Notes: generated by a model from the sequence alone, not told the origin. A stretch of 64,000 bases of DNA from CBDCUI01 sp965223115 (GCA_965223115.1 OZ244982.1:620001-684000); one strand, 5' to 3'; counted from the stretch's first letter, positions 51,691 through 61,447 are shown. Numbers and translations: made by a program.

Positions 51691-51896
51691 TTTTTACTTA
51701 TGATTGTAGAAATTTTCTCCGTAGCATAAAAAGAGGCAGAAAAATTAATTTTGATTGGTTATCAATACTGTTAGTAATATTACTAATTACAACTTTATTA
51801 GCATTCTTTGTAGGTGTATTTCCATACCCATATGGCTGGGTAATACTCTTAGTAATGCTTTTATTTAGAGTTTTTATAAATTATAAGAAAAGATGA
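51691..51896 (+). CDS. Possible small membrane peptide without a standard start codon
   Basis: An open stretch encodes a basic segment (RSIKRGRKINFDW), then two hydrophobic spans (LSILLVILLITTLLAFFVGV and YGWVILLVMLLFRVFI) and a KKR end. It looks like a real small membrane protein, but no ATG, GTG or TTG precedes the first span in frame. It is either a decayed gene or starts at a rare codon. Confidence 0.3.
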
Positions 51897-51965
51897 ATGC
51901 ATATGGTTTTAAGTTAATATTAGATTCTCTAATACAATAAATATTAAAAATGAAGAATTTGAAAG

Positions 51966-52460
51966 ATGGATAATGTACCTGTTCATGAAATTTCTCATGT
52001 TATTCAATTAGCTGTAGCTCCTGTCTTTCTTCTTGCTGGTATAGCAGGATTTTTATCCGTATTATCACACCGTCTTAGTCGAGTAGTTGATCGCACACGC
52101 AATGTAGATAGAAGTATTCATGTGGCTAAATCAGAAGAGCATCAAGAACTACTTTGGTTAGAGGCTAAAGTCCTTAAACAACGTACAGGGACAATTAACT
52201 GGGCCATTCGACTTTCTGTGGGTTCAGCATTGATTATTTGTGTTGTTGTAATATGTTTATTTTTCGATGATATTACCGTATTTAAATTGAGTACATTGAT
52301 TGCTTACTTGTTCGTTGTAGCGATGATCTTGGTGATACTTTCACTATTGTTTTTGCTAATTGAAGTATCTATTTCAACACGAAATTTGCAACATGGTATT
52401 GAACATTTGATTGTAGAGTCTAGTTCATCACTCAATACCAATGAATCTAAACCTAAATGA
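51966..52460 (+). CDS. DUF2721 family membrane protein
   Basis: 164 residues with three hydrophobic spans (about 12-34, 78-100 and 108-135). VAPVFLLAGIAGFLSVLSHR and RLSRVVDRTR are the conserved DUF2721 start. An inner-membrane protein of unknown function, widespread in proteobacteria. Monocistronic here. Confidence 0.83.
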   Translation: MDNVPVHEISHVIQLAVAPVFLLAGIAGFLSVLSHRLSRVVDRTRNVDRSIHVAKSEEHQELLWLEAKVLKQRTGTINWAIRLSVGSALIICVVVICLFFDDITVFKLSTLIAYLFVVAMILVILSLLFLLIEVSISTRNLQHGIEHLIVESSSSLNTNESKPK

Positions 52461-52718
52461 CTATTTATAAAAAAATAATAATAACTGCTTCAGATTTTTC
52501 TAAAATAGCTTTATTTTAAATTAAGAGATATTAATGGCTTAATGAAAACGATCAGATTAATATAAAATATATGCTCACATCGTTACTCTTATATAATCTA
52601 TAAAAATTGTAAGCCGCTATTATCTACAATGAGATGCATACCTGTTGGATATTGTCTGAGTAACAATACGTACAGATAATACCTTTTTTAACGAACGCAA
52701 GTTATTAACATTAATCTA

Positions 52719-53084
52719 ATGACAGAGACCGTAGCTATTCTTGGTGCAAGTAAAAATCTGGACCGATATGCAAACAAAGCTCAAAAATTCCTGGTTGAAA
52801 AAGGGCATAATATAGTTCTTATTAATCCAAAATACGATATGGTTGATGGGGTTAAATGCTATCCTAATTTAGCATCGTATACTCAAAATATTGATACCAT
52901 TACTGTATATGTAAGACCTTCTATTCTATCCACGTTAGTTCAAGATATCCTTCAAGCATCCCCGTATCGAGTTATACTCAATCCGGGAGCACAGGATGGT
53001 AATGTCAAAGATCAATTGGAAGCAGCAGGCATTGAAGTAGTATTGGCTTGTACTTTAGTCCTTTTGCGTACGTCTCAATTTTAA
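52719..53084 (+). CDS. CoA-binding (Rossmann-fold) protein, YccU-like
   Basis: 121 residues covering a single CoA_binding_2 domain: nucleotide-binding AILGASKNLDRYANKA, HNIVLINPKYD and the loop ILNPGAQD. Soluble. Members bind CoA in vitro; the cellular role is unknown. Single gene with no obvious partners. Confidence 0.83.
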   Translation: MTETVAILGASKNLDRYANKAQKFLVEKGHNIVLINPKYDMVDGVKCYPNLASYTQNIDTITVYVRPSILSTLVQDILQASPYRVILNPGAQDGNVKDQLEAAGIEVVLACTLVLLRTSQF

Positions 53085-53319
53085 GAATTTTAACTGGCCA
53101 ATATTAAAACACTATTTTAAGTTAATAATTAACTATTTTGTTGTCTTGTAACTCCAACTATTACAAAGTTAATTAGAAATCTACTCAGCTTTTATAGTTC
53201 TAATATAGATATGAGTTAATAATTGCAAGACTGGCTGGATAGAATTTAATAAACAAGTTCTCATATATAAAACTGTTGCTAAAGGTTAAAATATAATTGT
53301 AAGAAAACTTAAAATTGTA

Positions 53320-53637
53320 TCAAAATACACTTCCAAAGTTTTTATCAATTGCACTTGAAGGTATTTCAAGACCAGCTAATCGACAGCCTTGCGCCACAGG
53401 GCCTTTTGGAAATAAAGTAAAAAGATACTTTGTGCCACCTTTACTATGAAAAGATTCATTTAAGGCATCAGTTAATTCACGAATATTTATATGGTGTTCT
53501 TTTTTTGAAAAATATTCTTGGAGAGCTCTGATTACCTCCAAGTGATCATTAGATAACTCAATTCCATCTTCTTGTGCAACCTTGTTAGCAAAATCAATTG
53601 TCCAGTCATTAGGTGCATGTGTAAATTTAGTACTCAT
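53320..53637 (-). CDS. TusE/DsrC-family sulfur-relay protein lacking the C-terminal Cys
   Basis: 105 residues. The family pattern is clear (DWTIDFANKVAQEDGIELS, HWxVI-like DHLEVIRALQEY, and TKYLFTLFPKGPVAQGCRLAGL). The Cys in QGCR (the DsrC inner Cys, CysB) is present, but the near-terminal CysA that carries sulfur in TusE and DsrC is replaced: the chain ends FGSVF, with about seven extra residues between. It is therefore neither a standard TusE nor a DsrC and may be a regulatory or decayed relative. No dsr or tus genes are nearby. Confidence 0.82.
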   Translation of the reverse strand: MSTKFTHAPNDWTIDFANKVAQEDGIELSNDHLEVIRALQEYFSKKEHHINIRELTDALNESFHSKGGTKYLFTLFPKGPVAQGCRLAGLEIPSSAIDKNFGSVF

Positions 53638-53836
53638 AATAGTTTATTCCAGTTTGAGATATTATATATTTACTTGCAATAGCTATTTAGTTAATAGTCT
53701 TAAGCTATTTTAAACCTTGAATTCAATATGTGGCAAATTTATCTTGTATTATATTATTTATAATTAGAATTAATTAAAGTGAGCTGTTAGTAAAATTTCT
53801 TGCTATAGATTAAAGCAAGCTTATACAGAAATACTG

Positions 53837-53871
53837 TGCACTGCTCGTTTAATTTAAAAACAAGCAGTGCA
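53837..53871 (-). terminator. Inverted repeat downstream of the YbaK-like gene
   Basis: TGCACTGCT (53837-53845) pairs perfectly with AGCAGTGCA (53863-53871), extended inward by GTTT/AAAC after one mismatch. It lies 64 bases past the minus-strand YbaK-like stop. No strong T-run follows, so termination is plausible but not certain. Confidence 0.45.
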
Positions 53872-53934
53872 GTAGGTTCTGAACATATATGTTTTGTCTA
53901 TTTAATCTATCAGTCACTACATTACTAAATGTAA

Positions 53935-54402
53935 TTAATGTAGTGCTATAAATTTACCAATGTTTGGTTGTACGAGCTTTTCAAAATCAAGATATGAAAG
54001 TTTAATTAATTCGGTATGTGAACCTGCATTAAAAGTAATTTCACTATCTTCCAATAAACTCTCTTCTACATAGACATCCATACCATAAAGGTTTCCAAAT
54101 GGAGGCATTGCACCCGTTTCGCAGCCAGGGAATAAATCTCTAAATTCTTCCTCAGATGCGAGTGACACATGATTTGCTTCAGCTTCTTGTTTCAAAAGCC
54201 CTAAGTCAACTTTATGGTGTGCTGGTAACACAGCCATAGCTAATTTACTGTCAATTTTAACCATTACAGTTTTGGCAAATTCAATCCCTGGTATATGTGC
54301 CGAAGCCGCTGTTTCTTGTGCAGTAAATGTAGTTGGATGCAGGATTGTGACATAATCAATATGTTCATCACCTAAGTAATTGGCGAGCCATGTAACTGGC
54401 AT
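53935..54402 (-). CDS. YbaK/ProX-type aminoacyl-tRNA deacylase domain protein
   Basis: 155 residues of the YbaK/EbsC fold, which clears mischarged aminoacyl-tRNAs. The catalytic-type Lys sits in EFAKTVMVK, followed by AMAVLPAHHKVDL, and FPGCETGAMPPFGNLYG is the substrate-pocket loop. The sequence is closer to stand-alone YbaK-like editing proteins than to ProRS inserts. A strong AAGGAGGT ribosome-binding site precedes the ATG, with a hairpin directly upstream of it. Confidence 0.85.
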   Translation of the reverse strand: MPVTWLANYLGDEHIDYVTILHPTTFTAQETAASAHIPGIEFAKTVMVKIDSKLAMAVLPAHHKVDLGLLKQEAEANHVSLASEEEFRDLFPGCETGAMPPFGNLYGMDVYVEESLLEDSEITFNAGSHTELIKLSYLDFEKLVQPNIGKFIALH

Positions 54403-54413
54403 ATCGACCTCCT

Positions 54414-54433
54414 TCAGACTTGTTTAAGTCTGA
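54414..54433 (-). promoter_or_regulatory. Hairpin abutting the ribosome-binding site of the YbaK-like gene
   Basis: On the minus strand TCAGACTT-AAAC-AAGTCTGA (8-bp stem, 4-base loop) is followed immediately by AGGAGG and then the ATG. It could influence ribosome loading or stabilise the 5' end of the mRNA. Confidence 0.45.
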
Positions 54434-54976
54434 GTAGACTAGATAGTAATATTTTAACTCTTAATACTGTTAGTTGACAAAAATAATTAATATCATTGTT
54501 AGTATGTATAACACTTATAAATTAAATTTAATCGTACTCTATATAGGATTAAGACAAATCTATATCTTATGGCTCATATAGATAAGCGATATCACAGACA
54601 GTATTTTTGAAGGCGAAAACTCATAATGATTATTTTCTAGAAATGCCTAAGATATTCATTTATTTTAAATAAAATGAGAGTTAAATAGGCCTTGGTAATG
54701 TAAAGCCTAAATATTGTTATGTAATAAGTGATAAAAGGCATATTTTGTAGAGTATTTGAGTTATAAAAAATAGTATAGAGATTGTTTTATCTGTGATTAT
54801 TAATAGCCCTTTGAGTATATATGCATTGCTATAGTGAAATAACAGCTATAACTAACAAAACTTTCTAAAAGTATTTCAGTATTACTTTGCTATCTAAGTT
54901 AAAAATTTAGTGATTGTTTGCTCAATCACTATTAAACTTATGAAATTCTAGTATGAATAATCACTAAAGTTAAATC
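54434..54976. other. Intergenic region, no gene recognised
   Basis: About 540 bases of very AT-rich sequence between divergent genes. I see no convincing reading frame, repeat or strong promoter. Confidence 0.5.
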
Positions 54977-55411
54977 ATGAAATCGATACCCACTCTTAAG
55001 GCTGCGATGACACCTTTTCCATATTCAGTAAAGATTGATACCTCATTAACTTCTGCAGAAAAAATGATGAGAGAACACAACATTCATCATTTACCTGTAA
55101 TAAATAAGGGGATGATATTTGGTGTAATAACTCAAAAAGATATAGATGCAATACAAACGTTGATGTTAAATAAGAAGACAGACAAAAAGCTCGAAATTCG
55201 GCATGCATATATTTCTAAGCCATATATCGTTGATATTAACGAACCACTTGAAAATGTTTTGTTAACCATGGCTAATAAACATATAGGGGCTGTCATAATT
55301 ACTAAGCATAAAAAATTAGTGGGTGTATTCACATTCATTGATGCATGTCGTTATTTTGGTGAATATATTGAAGCAAAATTCCCTAAAAATACTGGAGATG
55401 ATGCAGCATAA
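54977..55411 (+). CDS. Two-CBS-domain protein
   Basis: 144 residues, essentially a CBS pair. CBS1 is about 8-60 (AMTPFPYSVKIDTSLTSAEK, HNIHHLPVINKGMIFGVITQ) and CBS2 about 80-138 (YIVDINEPLENVLLTMANKH, GAVIITKHKKLVGVFTFIDA). Stand-alone CBS pairs bind adenine nucleotides and regulate partner proteins. The partner is unknown. It is followed 170 bp later by an ABC-2 exporter operon. Confidence 0.85.
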   Translation: MKSIPTLKAAMTPFPYSVKIDTSLTSAEKMMREHNIHHLPVINKGMIFGVITQKDIDAIQTLMLNKKTDKKLEIRHAYISKPYIVDINEPLENVLLTMANKHIGAVIITKHKKLVGVFTFIDACRYFGEYIEAKFPKNTGDDAA

Positions 55412-55584
55412 AAAAACATGTATAAGTCATATTCATATAATATGTAAGAAACATAGGCTGCGACTGAAATAAGAAAAATAGTGTTGTTGGTATACTGAAT
55501 TATCTTTATAAGTATTATGCTTTCCATAAAAAATAATTAGCAAATAATTTTTTCTACAATTGTAGTTTAATGTAGCCATCTTAA

Positions 55585-56508
55585 ATGAATCCTATAATAT
55601 CTATTAATAATTTATCAAAGATATATTCAAATGGATTTAAGGCCTTAGACAGTATTTGTTTAGACATTAAGCAAGGTGAGATTCTTGCTCTTCTTGGGCC
55701 TAATGGTGCCGGCAAAACAACTCTTATTTCTACTATATGTGGCATTGTAAATGCAACTGAGGGTTCTGCAACAGTAGGAGGTTATGATATTGTCAAAGAC
55801 TATCGATTGACACGAAGCATGATTGGACTTGTTCCTCAAGAACTTACGTTGGGTATGTTTGAAACGGTATGGGATACTGTATGTTTTAGTCGAGGGCTGT
55901 TTGGTAAGAAACCAAACAAGCAATATTTACAGTCATTGTTAAAAGATTTATCTCTGTGGGATAAAAAAGATAATGAAATTATGACTTTATCAGGTGGTAT
56001 GAAGCGCCGAGTTTTAATTGCCAAAGCCTTGTCCCATGAGCCTGATATCTTATTTTTAGATGAGCCTACCGCAGGTGTAGATGTCGAGCTCCGTAAAAAT
56101 ATGTGGTTGACCGTTGAAAAACTTAGGCAGTCGAGTGTGACGATAATTTTAACGACACACTATATTGAAGAAGCGGAAGCAATAGCAGATAGAGTGGGAA
56201 TAATAAATAAGGGTGAATTAATTGTTGTAGATGACAAAAAGACACTACAGCATGAGTTAGGGAAACGCCAAATGATGATTGAGCTAGAGGAACCTATCAT
56301 TGTGTTGCCAGATGCTCTTGAAAAATGGTCGTTAGAAATATCAGCAAATAATACACTATTGATCTATACCTATGATACTTATAGTAGTGATACTGGTATT
56401 GCAAACCTATTACGTGATGTTGATCAAGCAGGACTATTGATAAAAGACATTAATACATCGCAAAGCTCTTTAGAAGAAATTTTTATTAGTTTAGTTAAAT
56501 CACCATGA
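55585..56508 (+). CDS. ABC-2 type exporter ATP-binding protein (YadG/NodI-like)
   Basis: 307 residues. Walker A GPNGAGKTT, signature LSGGMKRR, Walker B ILFLDEPTAGVD, switch His in TTHYIEEAEAIA, and a C-terminal ~80-residue extension usual for this group. It overlaps the permease gene by 4 bp (ATGA), so the two form a coupled exporter. The substrate is unknown; relatives include drug, polysaccharide and lipo-oligosaccharide exporters. Confidence 0.9.
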   Translation: MNPIISINNLSKIYSNGFKALDSICLDIKQGEILALLGPNGAGKTTLISTICGIVNATEGSATVGGYDIVKDYRLTRSMIGLVPQELTLGMFETVWDTVCFSRGLFGKKPNKQYLQSLLKDLSLWDKKDNEIMTLSGGMKRRVLIAKALSHEPDILFLDEPTAGVDVELRKNMWLTVEKLRQSSVTIILTTHYIEEAEAIADRVGIINKGELIVVDDKKTLQHELGKRQMMIELEEPIIVLPDALEKWSLEISANNTLLIYTYDTYSSDTGIANLLRDVDQAGLLIKDINTSQSSLEEIFISLVKSP

Positions 56509-57266
56509 ATTTGCATGCCGTAAATGTAATTTATAAATACGAAATGTTACGTGCATGGGGCACTATCATGCAAAGCTTTGCATCGCCGGTGATTTCAACT
56601 GTTTTGTATTTTGTGGTTTTTGGCTCAGCAATAGGAGAACGGATTGAAACGATAGAAGGTGTACCCTATGGGGCATTTATTGTACCCGGATTGATGATGT
56701 TAGCTTTGTTAACACAAAGTGTGTCTAATGCTTCATTCGGAATTTATTTTCCAAGGTTTACTGGAACCATTTATGAAGTACTGTCTGCACCAGTTTCTTT
56801 TATTGAAATTTTAATGGGTTATGTAGGTGCAGCAGCTACAAAATCTTTAATAATCGGTGTAATCATTCTTATAACAGCAGGCTTCTTTGTTGATTTAAAA
56901 ATCGCACATCCGTTATGGATGTTTGGTTTTTTAATGTTAACGTGTATCTCATTTAGTTTGCTTGGTTTTATAATTGGACTATGGGCAGATAATTTTGAAA
57001 AATTACAGCTAATACCATTGTTAGTTATCACGCCGTTAGTGTTTTTAGGAGGGAGCTTTTATACGATCGACATGCTGCCGAAGGCGTGGCAAGTAGTAAG
57101 TTTATTTAATCCAGTTGTCTATCTCATCAGTGGGTTTAGATGGAGCTTTTATGAAGTTTCAGATGTAGATATTGGATTGAGCTTGTTTATGGTGCTTTTG
57201 TTTACTGCAATTTGTCTTGCAACTATATGGTGGATATTCAGGACAGGTTATAGACTGAAGCAATAA
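56505..57266 (+). CDS. ABC-2 type exporter permease (YadH-like)
   Basis: 253 residues with six hydrophobic spans. The ABC-2 signature region near the end (TPLVFLGGSFYTIDMLPKAW, FNPVVYLISGFRWSFY) is well conserved. An inner-membrane partner of the preceding ATPase, translationally coupled through ATGA. Confidence 0.9.
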   Translation: MNLHAVNVIYKYEMLRAWGTIMQSFASPVISTVLYFVVFGSAIGERIETIEGVPYGAFIVPGLMMLALLTQSVSNASFGIYFPRFTGTIYEVLSAPVSFIEILMGYVGAAATKSLIIGVIILITAGFFVDLKIAHPLWMFGFLMLTCISFSLLGFIIGLWADNFEKLQLIPLLVITPLVFLGGSFYTIDMLPKAWQVVSLFNPVVYLISGFRWSFYEVSDVDIGLSLFMVLLFTAICLATIWWIFRTGYRLKQ

Positions 57267-57530
57267 TCATTTTTACAACTGCAATATAAAATTTATTACA
57301 ATTAGACTATGTGTAAAGTAGTGAAACCTATATTATAAAAAAAGTTATTATTAGCAAGGCTGGACAAAAATAGTTTTTGTTATCTCTGTTTATTGTTGAT
57401 TATTTTTAACAAGGTAAAGAGCTTTAAAGATGGCATAAATCTAAAAAAAACTGATCTAAAACAATAAACCCCGAGTTTTTTGTATATATAATTAAAATTG
57501 GAAGTGTGATTTTAGACAGAAGGAAGTGCG

Positions 57531-57647
57531 ATGAGGAATCATGAGGTAGGAAGTAATAGAAAACATCCATTGATGACAGTAGTGTGGGTGTTGCTGACTA
57601 TCACAATAATAGTAGCATTATTTGCGACTTTACTTACAGCGTTGTAA
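57531..57647 (+). CDS. 38-residue single-span membrane protein
   Basis: A short frame with a proper ribosome-binding site (GAAGGAAGTGCG before the ATG). It encodes a polar N-terminus (MRNHEVGSNRKHP) and one hydrophobic span (VVWVLLTITIIVALFATLLT). Size and layout match small membrane subunits or regulators. It is isolated and has no recognised homologue. Confidence 0.5.
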   Translation: MRNHEVGSNRKHPLMTVVWVLLTITIIVALFATLLTAL

Positions 57648-58193
57648 TTACACATCATTTATCAACAATGTGAAAATGATTACAGGCTTGAGTGTGGTTT
57701 CTGGAGTAGTTCAATCATTGAATTGTGTAATACCCCAGCAGAAGAGTTCAAGTGATTACATGCCATAATACAGCAGTTATATATAGTGTGTTTGCAGTTG
57801 TAAAACACAACGCAAAAGTAAAAGCAGATCTAAAGACATTTAAATTAAATAATGAGAAACTCTATTTGTTTTTTCAACGATTTTTAAAAATGTAACCTAA
57901 CAAACACAATTGTGTTTTAGGATAGCACAGAAAAAAGCGTTTATAATAAAGCAGAGAAAGGTTTGTAAACACCTCAATCCAGATGATATTAGTTAGCTTA
58001 TACAAGCTAGATTTGGGTTTGAGTGGTCTCATATTAATATAACCGTTTAAAGTATTTTTATTAAATAATTTTTCAATTTCATGTGAATAAATATTTTAAC
58101 CGTAATAAACTTTTGTAATAGAAATTCAGTATGAGTGTTTATTTGTCTTAATTACATGCTAAAATTATTATTATTTTTAAATGTTATATTCAA
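57648..58193. other. Intergenic region with a possible stem-loop
   Basis: No gene seen. At about 57970-58027 an inner hairpin TAGCTT-ATAC-AAGCTA is enclosed by imperfectly pairing CTCAATCC.../...GGGTTTGAG. This could be an untranslated structured RNA, but the evidence is weak. Confidence 0.4.
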
Positions 58194-58715
58194 ATGAAAA
58201 AACAGTGTAAATATTATTTAATCTTTAGTTTTCTAATATTGTGTATACAATCCAGCGCAGTATGTTCAGTAGAAGTTGAAGAAATTATAGAATCTCAAAA
58301 AGAAATACAAGATGCCTCAAAAGAGGTGAACAAAGAAAGTCTTAGTGAGAGAAAACTATTAGCTGAGACAAAAGACGCACTTAAAATGGGAAGTGAGGAG
58401 TATCAACAATCGTGCTCAATTTGTCATGGTATTAGTGCTGAGGGCCACAGTGAGTATGCATCTGTTTTAAAGAAACGCCCAATAGATCTTACACAAATCA
58501 AGAAATCTAATAAGGGTGTGTTTCCTTTTAGTAAATTGTATCGAATTATTGATGGACGTGAAGAAATTGCCTCTCATGGAACTCGAATCATGCCTATATG
58601 GGGTGACCGATTTAATGCGGAAAACTGGCTAAATATGAGTCCACGTTATTCTGAAACCTTTGTAAGAGGCAGAATATTTGAATTATTACTCTACCTTGAA
58701 TCTATTCAAAAGTAG
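58194..58715 (+). CDS. Periplasmic c-type cytochrome
   Basis: 173 residues. A signal peptide (MKKQCKYYLIFSFLILCIQS, cleavage near AVCS) is followed by a charged helical stretch (about 30-65) and one class I cytochrome c domain. Haem-binding motif CSICHG (Cys74, Cys77, His78); candidate axial Met in GTRIMPIWGDRF. An electron carrier in the periplasm; the redox partner is not encoded nearby. Confidence 0.87.
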   Translation: MKKQCKYYLIFSFLILCIQSSAVCSVEVEEIIESQKEIQDASKEVNKESLSERKLLAETKDALKMGSEEYQQSCSICHGISAEGHSEYASVLKKRPIDLTQIKKSNKGVFPFSKLYRIIDGREEIASHGTRIMPIWGDRFNAENWLNMSPRYSETFVRGRIFELLLYLESIQK

Positions 58716-58745
58716 TTTTGATTTAAGTAAATTTAATATCCTAGT

Positions 58746-59564
58746 TTAAATCCAAGGCTCACATTTGTTAATCAATTCGGCCAAATTACGGGCATTTAAT
58801 CTTTTACGTGCATGACGTAGTTGGTTTTCTATAGTTCGTGATGATTTTTCTAACTTTGATGCAATTTGTTTGCTACTCATACCTTGAGATGCAAGCCGAA
58901 TTGCTTCTAATTCGGATTCGCTTGGCTTTTTAAACATTTGATGTAGTTTAGGATTGTGCCAATAATTGCTTATACCGGCTAGTGGCGCTAAAAACTTAGT
59001 GCAAAATCGATTCATGAAATCAACTTCTGTTTGATTCCATTTATGATCATTAATAGTGTGATCAACGCAAGCGATGCCGATCAGTTTGTCATTCCAAACT
59101 AAACGCTGCATGAGCATGGATTTGCATTTAAGCGAGATTAATTTTTGTCTAATTAAAGCTAGTTCTGGATTATTTTCAACATCTTCATACTTAACAGGTA
59201 AAGGGCTATTCCATACTCTTTGCATGGTTTCGTGGTTATTAGGAAGTATAGAACCTACTATAGATGGAGGATGAGTGTCTTCACTGCAAAATTCTGAAAT
59301 AGGCGTATAGGTTTCTGAACTTGGTGTCGCAAAACCTGCATCTGCTCGACAGACTTGTAGCCTACTTACCATATGAGCCAAACCGACATGGACAGTCTCT
59401 TTGGGGCTCTCTATCACAAGTATCATATGTGCAGCACAATCTATTGTTTCTCTAGAAGTGCTCTTTAGATAAGCATCAACAAAGTATTGTTTTAATGCTT
59501 TCGTCGTAGGTGGTTCGACATCAAATGGATTGCTTTTCACTTCTTTTCTCGCAAAAAACCACAA
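58746..59564 (-). CDS. GAF-like / LuxR-type transcriptional regulator
   Basis: 272 residues. An N-terminal ~200-residue region resembles a GAF sensory domain (SMLMQRLVWNDKLIGIACVD). The C-terminal LuxR helix-turn-helix (about 212-265) reads ELEAIRLASQGMSSKQIASK, then SSRTIENQLRHARKRLNARN. It has no receiver domain, so control is probably by a small ligand. It is divergent from the cupin/importer operon (253 bp apart) and is the natural candidate to regulate it. Confidence 0.82.
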   Translation of the reverse strand: MWFFARKEVKSNPFDVEPPTTKALKQYFVDAYLKSTSRETIDCAAHMILVIESPKETVHVGLAHMVSRLQVCRADAGFATPSSETYTPISEFCSEDTHPPSIVGSILPNNHETMQRVWNSPLPVKYEDVENNPELALIRQKLISLKCKSMLMQRLVWNDKLIGIACVDHTINDHKWNQTEVDFMNRFCTKFLAPLAGISNYWHNPKLHQMFKKPSESELEAIRLASQGMSSKQIASKLEKSSRTIENQLRHARKRLNARNLAELINKCEPWI

Positions 59565-59817
59565 GTTATAGCATTTATAAGTTTACTTAATTGAGCGCTT
59601 AATCAAATAGGTAATTTTTGTCATGTCGCATCTAATTTTTTATAACTTTTAGGAAAATCTTGTCATATGCATTGTGCTTTATTCTAGCAATACTACATCT
59701 TAGTAAAAAAATATAAGTCAAATAATTAAAAAAAGAATAACTTTTTAAAAGACATTTCCAGTTTTTAAATTGTTTAAAAATTTTATTTTTTCTTAAGTTT
59801 TAATAGAGGTAGAGAAT

Positions 59818-60165
59818 ATGGCAATGAAACATTTTGAAAACTCGCAATCTATGGAGGTCGCATCCCTAAATATAGAAGGCATCAATGCTTATCTTGAAGA
59901 TATTGTGTCTTCTAATGATGAAAATGCACCAATAACTTGCGGGTTATTCCGTATGGAAGCAGGAAACCCTCTCGATTACACCTATAGCTATGATGAATGC
60001 AAGATCATGCTAGAAGGGGAAATGAGTGTATCTGAAAACGGTATTACTAAAACAATAAAACCTGGTGATGTTCTTTATTTTGATAAAGGTACTTCAGTGA
60101 CCTTTAAATCTAATTCATCTGGTTTAGCTTTTTATGTGGGCCAACGTAAAAAAGGTGTTCTCTAA
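59818..60165 (+). CDS. Cupin-domain protein (EutQ-like)
   Basis: 115 residues forming one cupin barrel: GLFRMEAGNPLDYTYSYDEC, KIMLEGEMSVSENG and IKPGDVLYFDKGTSVTF. The usual His ligands of motif 1 are largely absent (YSYDECK instead of HxHxxxE), as in EutQ-type cupins. It heads the operon with the TorT-like binding protein and RbsA/RbsC-like importer, so it may act on or sense the imported compound. RBS AGAGGTAGAG. Confidence 0.8.
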   Translation: MAMKHFENSQSMEVASLNIEGINAYLEDIVSSNDENAPITCGLFRMEAGNPLDYTYSYDECKIMLEGEMSVSENGITKTIKPGDVLYFDKGTSVTFKSNSSGLAFYVGQRKKGVL

Positions 60166-60271
60166 ATAATAAAAATATAAATAGATACTATTCAACAAAA
60201 AGAATATTAACTAAAAGTTGAAAGTATGAAGTAGATAAGTCTGAAAAATCACGACGAAGGAGAGAGTAAGT

Positions 60272-61447
60272 ATGAGAGTAATTTTAAAAACTACAGAGTA
60301 TGCGATTTTATTTGCATCTATTCTAATATTAGCAACTTCAGTAAATGCCAAAGATTGGTGGCCAGCAAATGTAAATCCATATAGCCCATCTTGCACAGAT
60401 GGCAGTGATGAATGCTGGGCATTACCTGAAAACAATGCAGCTAAACTACCTGCTGCAGACTATGTTCCTTTAAAACCAGAGCAAGTAAAAAAGAAACACA
60501 ATATATGTGTATCTTTTCCACATATGAAAGATTCATATTGGGTAGGGGTGGGCTATGGAATTATTTCTGAAGGTAAAAGGCTGGGTCAAAAAGTCACATT
60601 GCTTGAAGCAGGTGGTTACACCAATTTGGAACGTCAATTAAGACAAGTAGAAGATTGTATTTCTGCAGGTGCAGAAATTTTAATTCTTTCTGCAATATCA
60701 GGTAAAGGAAATATCAATCAAGTTAATGAAATTAGGGCAAAAGGAATTCCCGTAATTGATTTAGTAAATGGTATTGGTACTCAAGTAGATGCAAAAATTT
60801 TAGAAAGCTGGTACTTGCTCGGTTATCTTGCATGCGATTGGATTGCAAAAAAACATCCTGAAGGCAGTGGTAAAACATCTGCAGCTTGGTTTCCTGGCCC
60901 TCCAGGTGCAGCTTGGTCTGTAGCCGGTGATCAAGGTTGTCATGATGCAGTTAAAGGAAGCGATGTTGAAATAATTGCGACCAAATGGGGTGATACTGGA
61001 AAGAGTATTCAGTTGAAACTAGTAGAAGATGTGGTTGCCTCACGCACATCGGGCGGTACAACTGATCTTGATTACATTGTTGGTGCAACACCAACTATTG
61101 AAGCTGCAGTTGGAGTTGTGCGTGATCGTGGTATTCAAGATACAACGCGCTTGGTTGCATACTATTATAATACTGGTTCGCATATTCTTTTGAAGCAAGG
61201 CCGTATGGATATGGCACCAACAGATCATATGGTGTTACAAGGACAGATTGCAATTGATCAAGCCGTGCGTATTTTAGAAGGACATCCTATGGCTACAGGA
61301 GGAACACCAGAGCATGGTAATCCAGACCGAATTACCGAGCATGTTCAGCCTGTACCAACCGTTGTAACAAAAGAAAACTACAATGATTTTGATCCGGCTT
61401 CCACTTTAGCTCCAGATGGCTGGAAGCCAGTATTTCGGGTGGACTAA
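60272..61447 (+). CDS. TorT-like periplasmic sugar-type binding protein
   Basis: 391 residues. Signal peptide ending SVNA, then DWWPANVNPYSPSC, a start typical of TorT-like proteins, and a Peripla_BP_4 fold (NICVSFPHMKDSYWVGVGYG, AGAEILILSAI, IPVIDLVNGI, GATPTIEAAVG). TorT itself partners a TorS sensor kinase in TMAO sensing. Here the neighbours are an RbsA-like ATPase and an RbsC-like permease, so the protein more likely feeds a transporter. RBS AAGGAGAGAG. A hairpin follows at 61538. Confidence 0.85.
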   Translation: MRVILKTTEYAILFASILILATSVNAKDWWPANVNPYSPSCTDGSDECWALPENNAAKLPAADYVPLKPEQVKKKHNICVSFPHMKDSYWVGVGYGIISEGKRLGQKVTLLEAGGYTNLERQLRQVEDCISAGAEILILSAISGKGNINQVNEIRAKGIPVIDLVNGIGTQVDAKILESWYLLGYLACDWIAKKHPEGSGKTSAAWFPGPPGAAWSVAGDQGCHDAVKGSDVEIIATKWGDTGKSIQLKLVEDVVASRTSGGTTDLDYIVGATPTIEAAVGVVRDRGIQDTTRLVAYYYNTGSHILLKQGRMDMAPTDHMVLQGQIAIDQAVRILEGHPMATGGTPEHGNPDRITEHVQPVPTVVTKENYNDFDPASTLAPDGWKPVFRVD

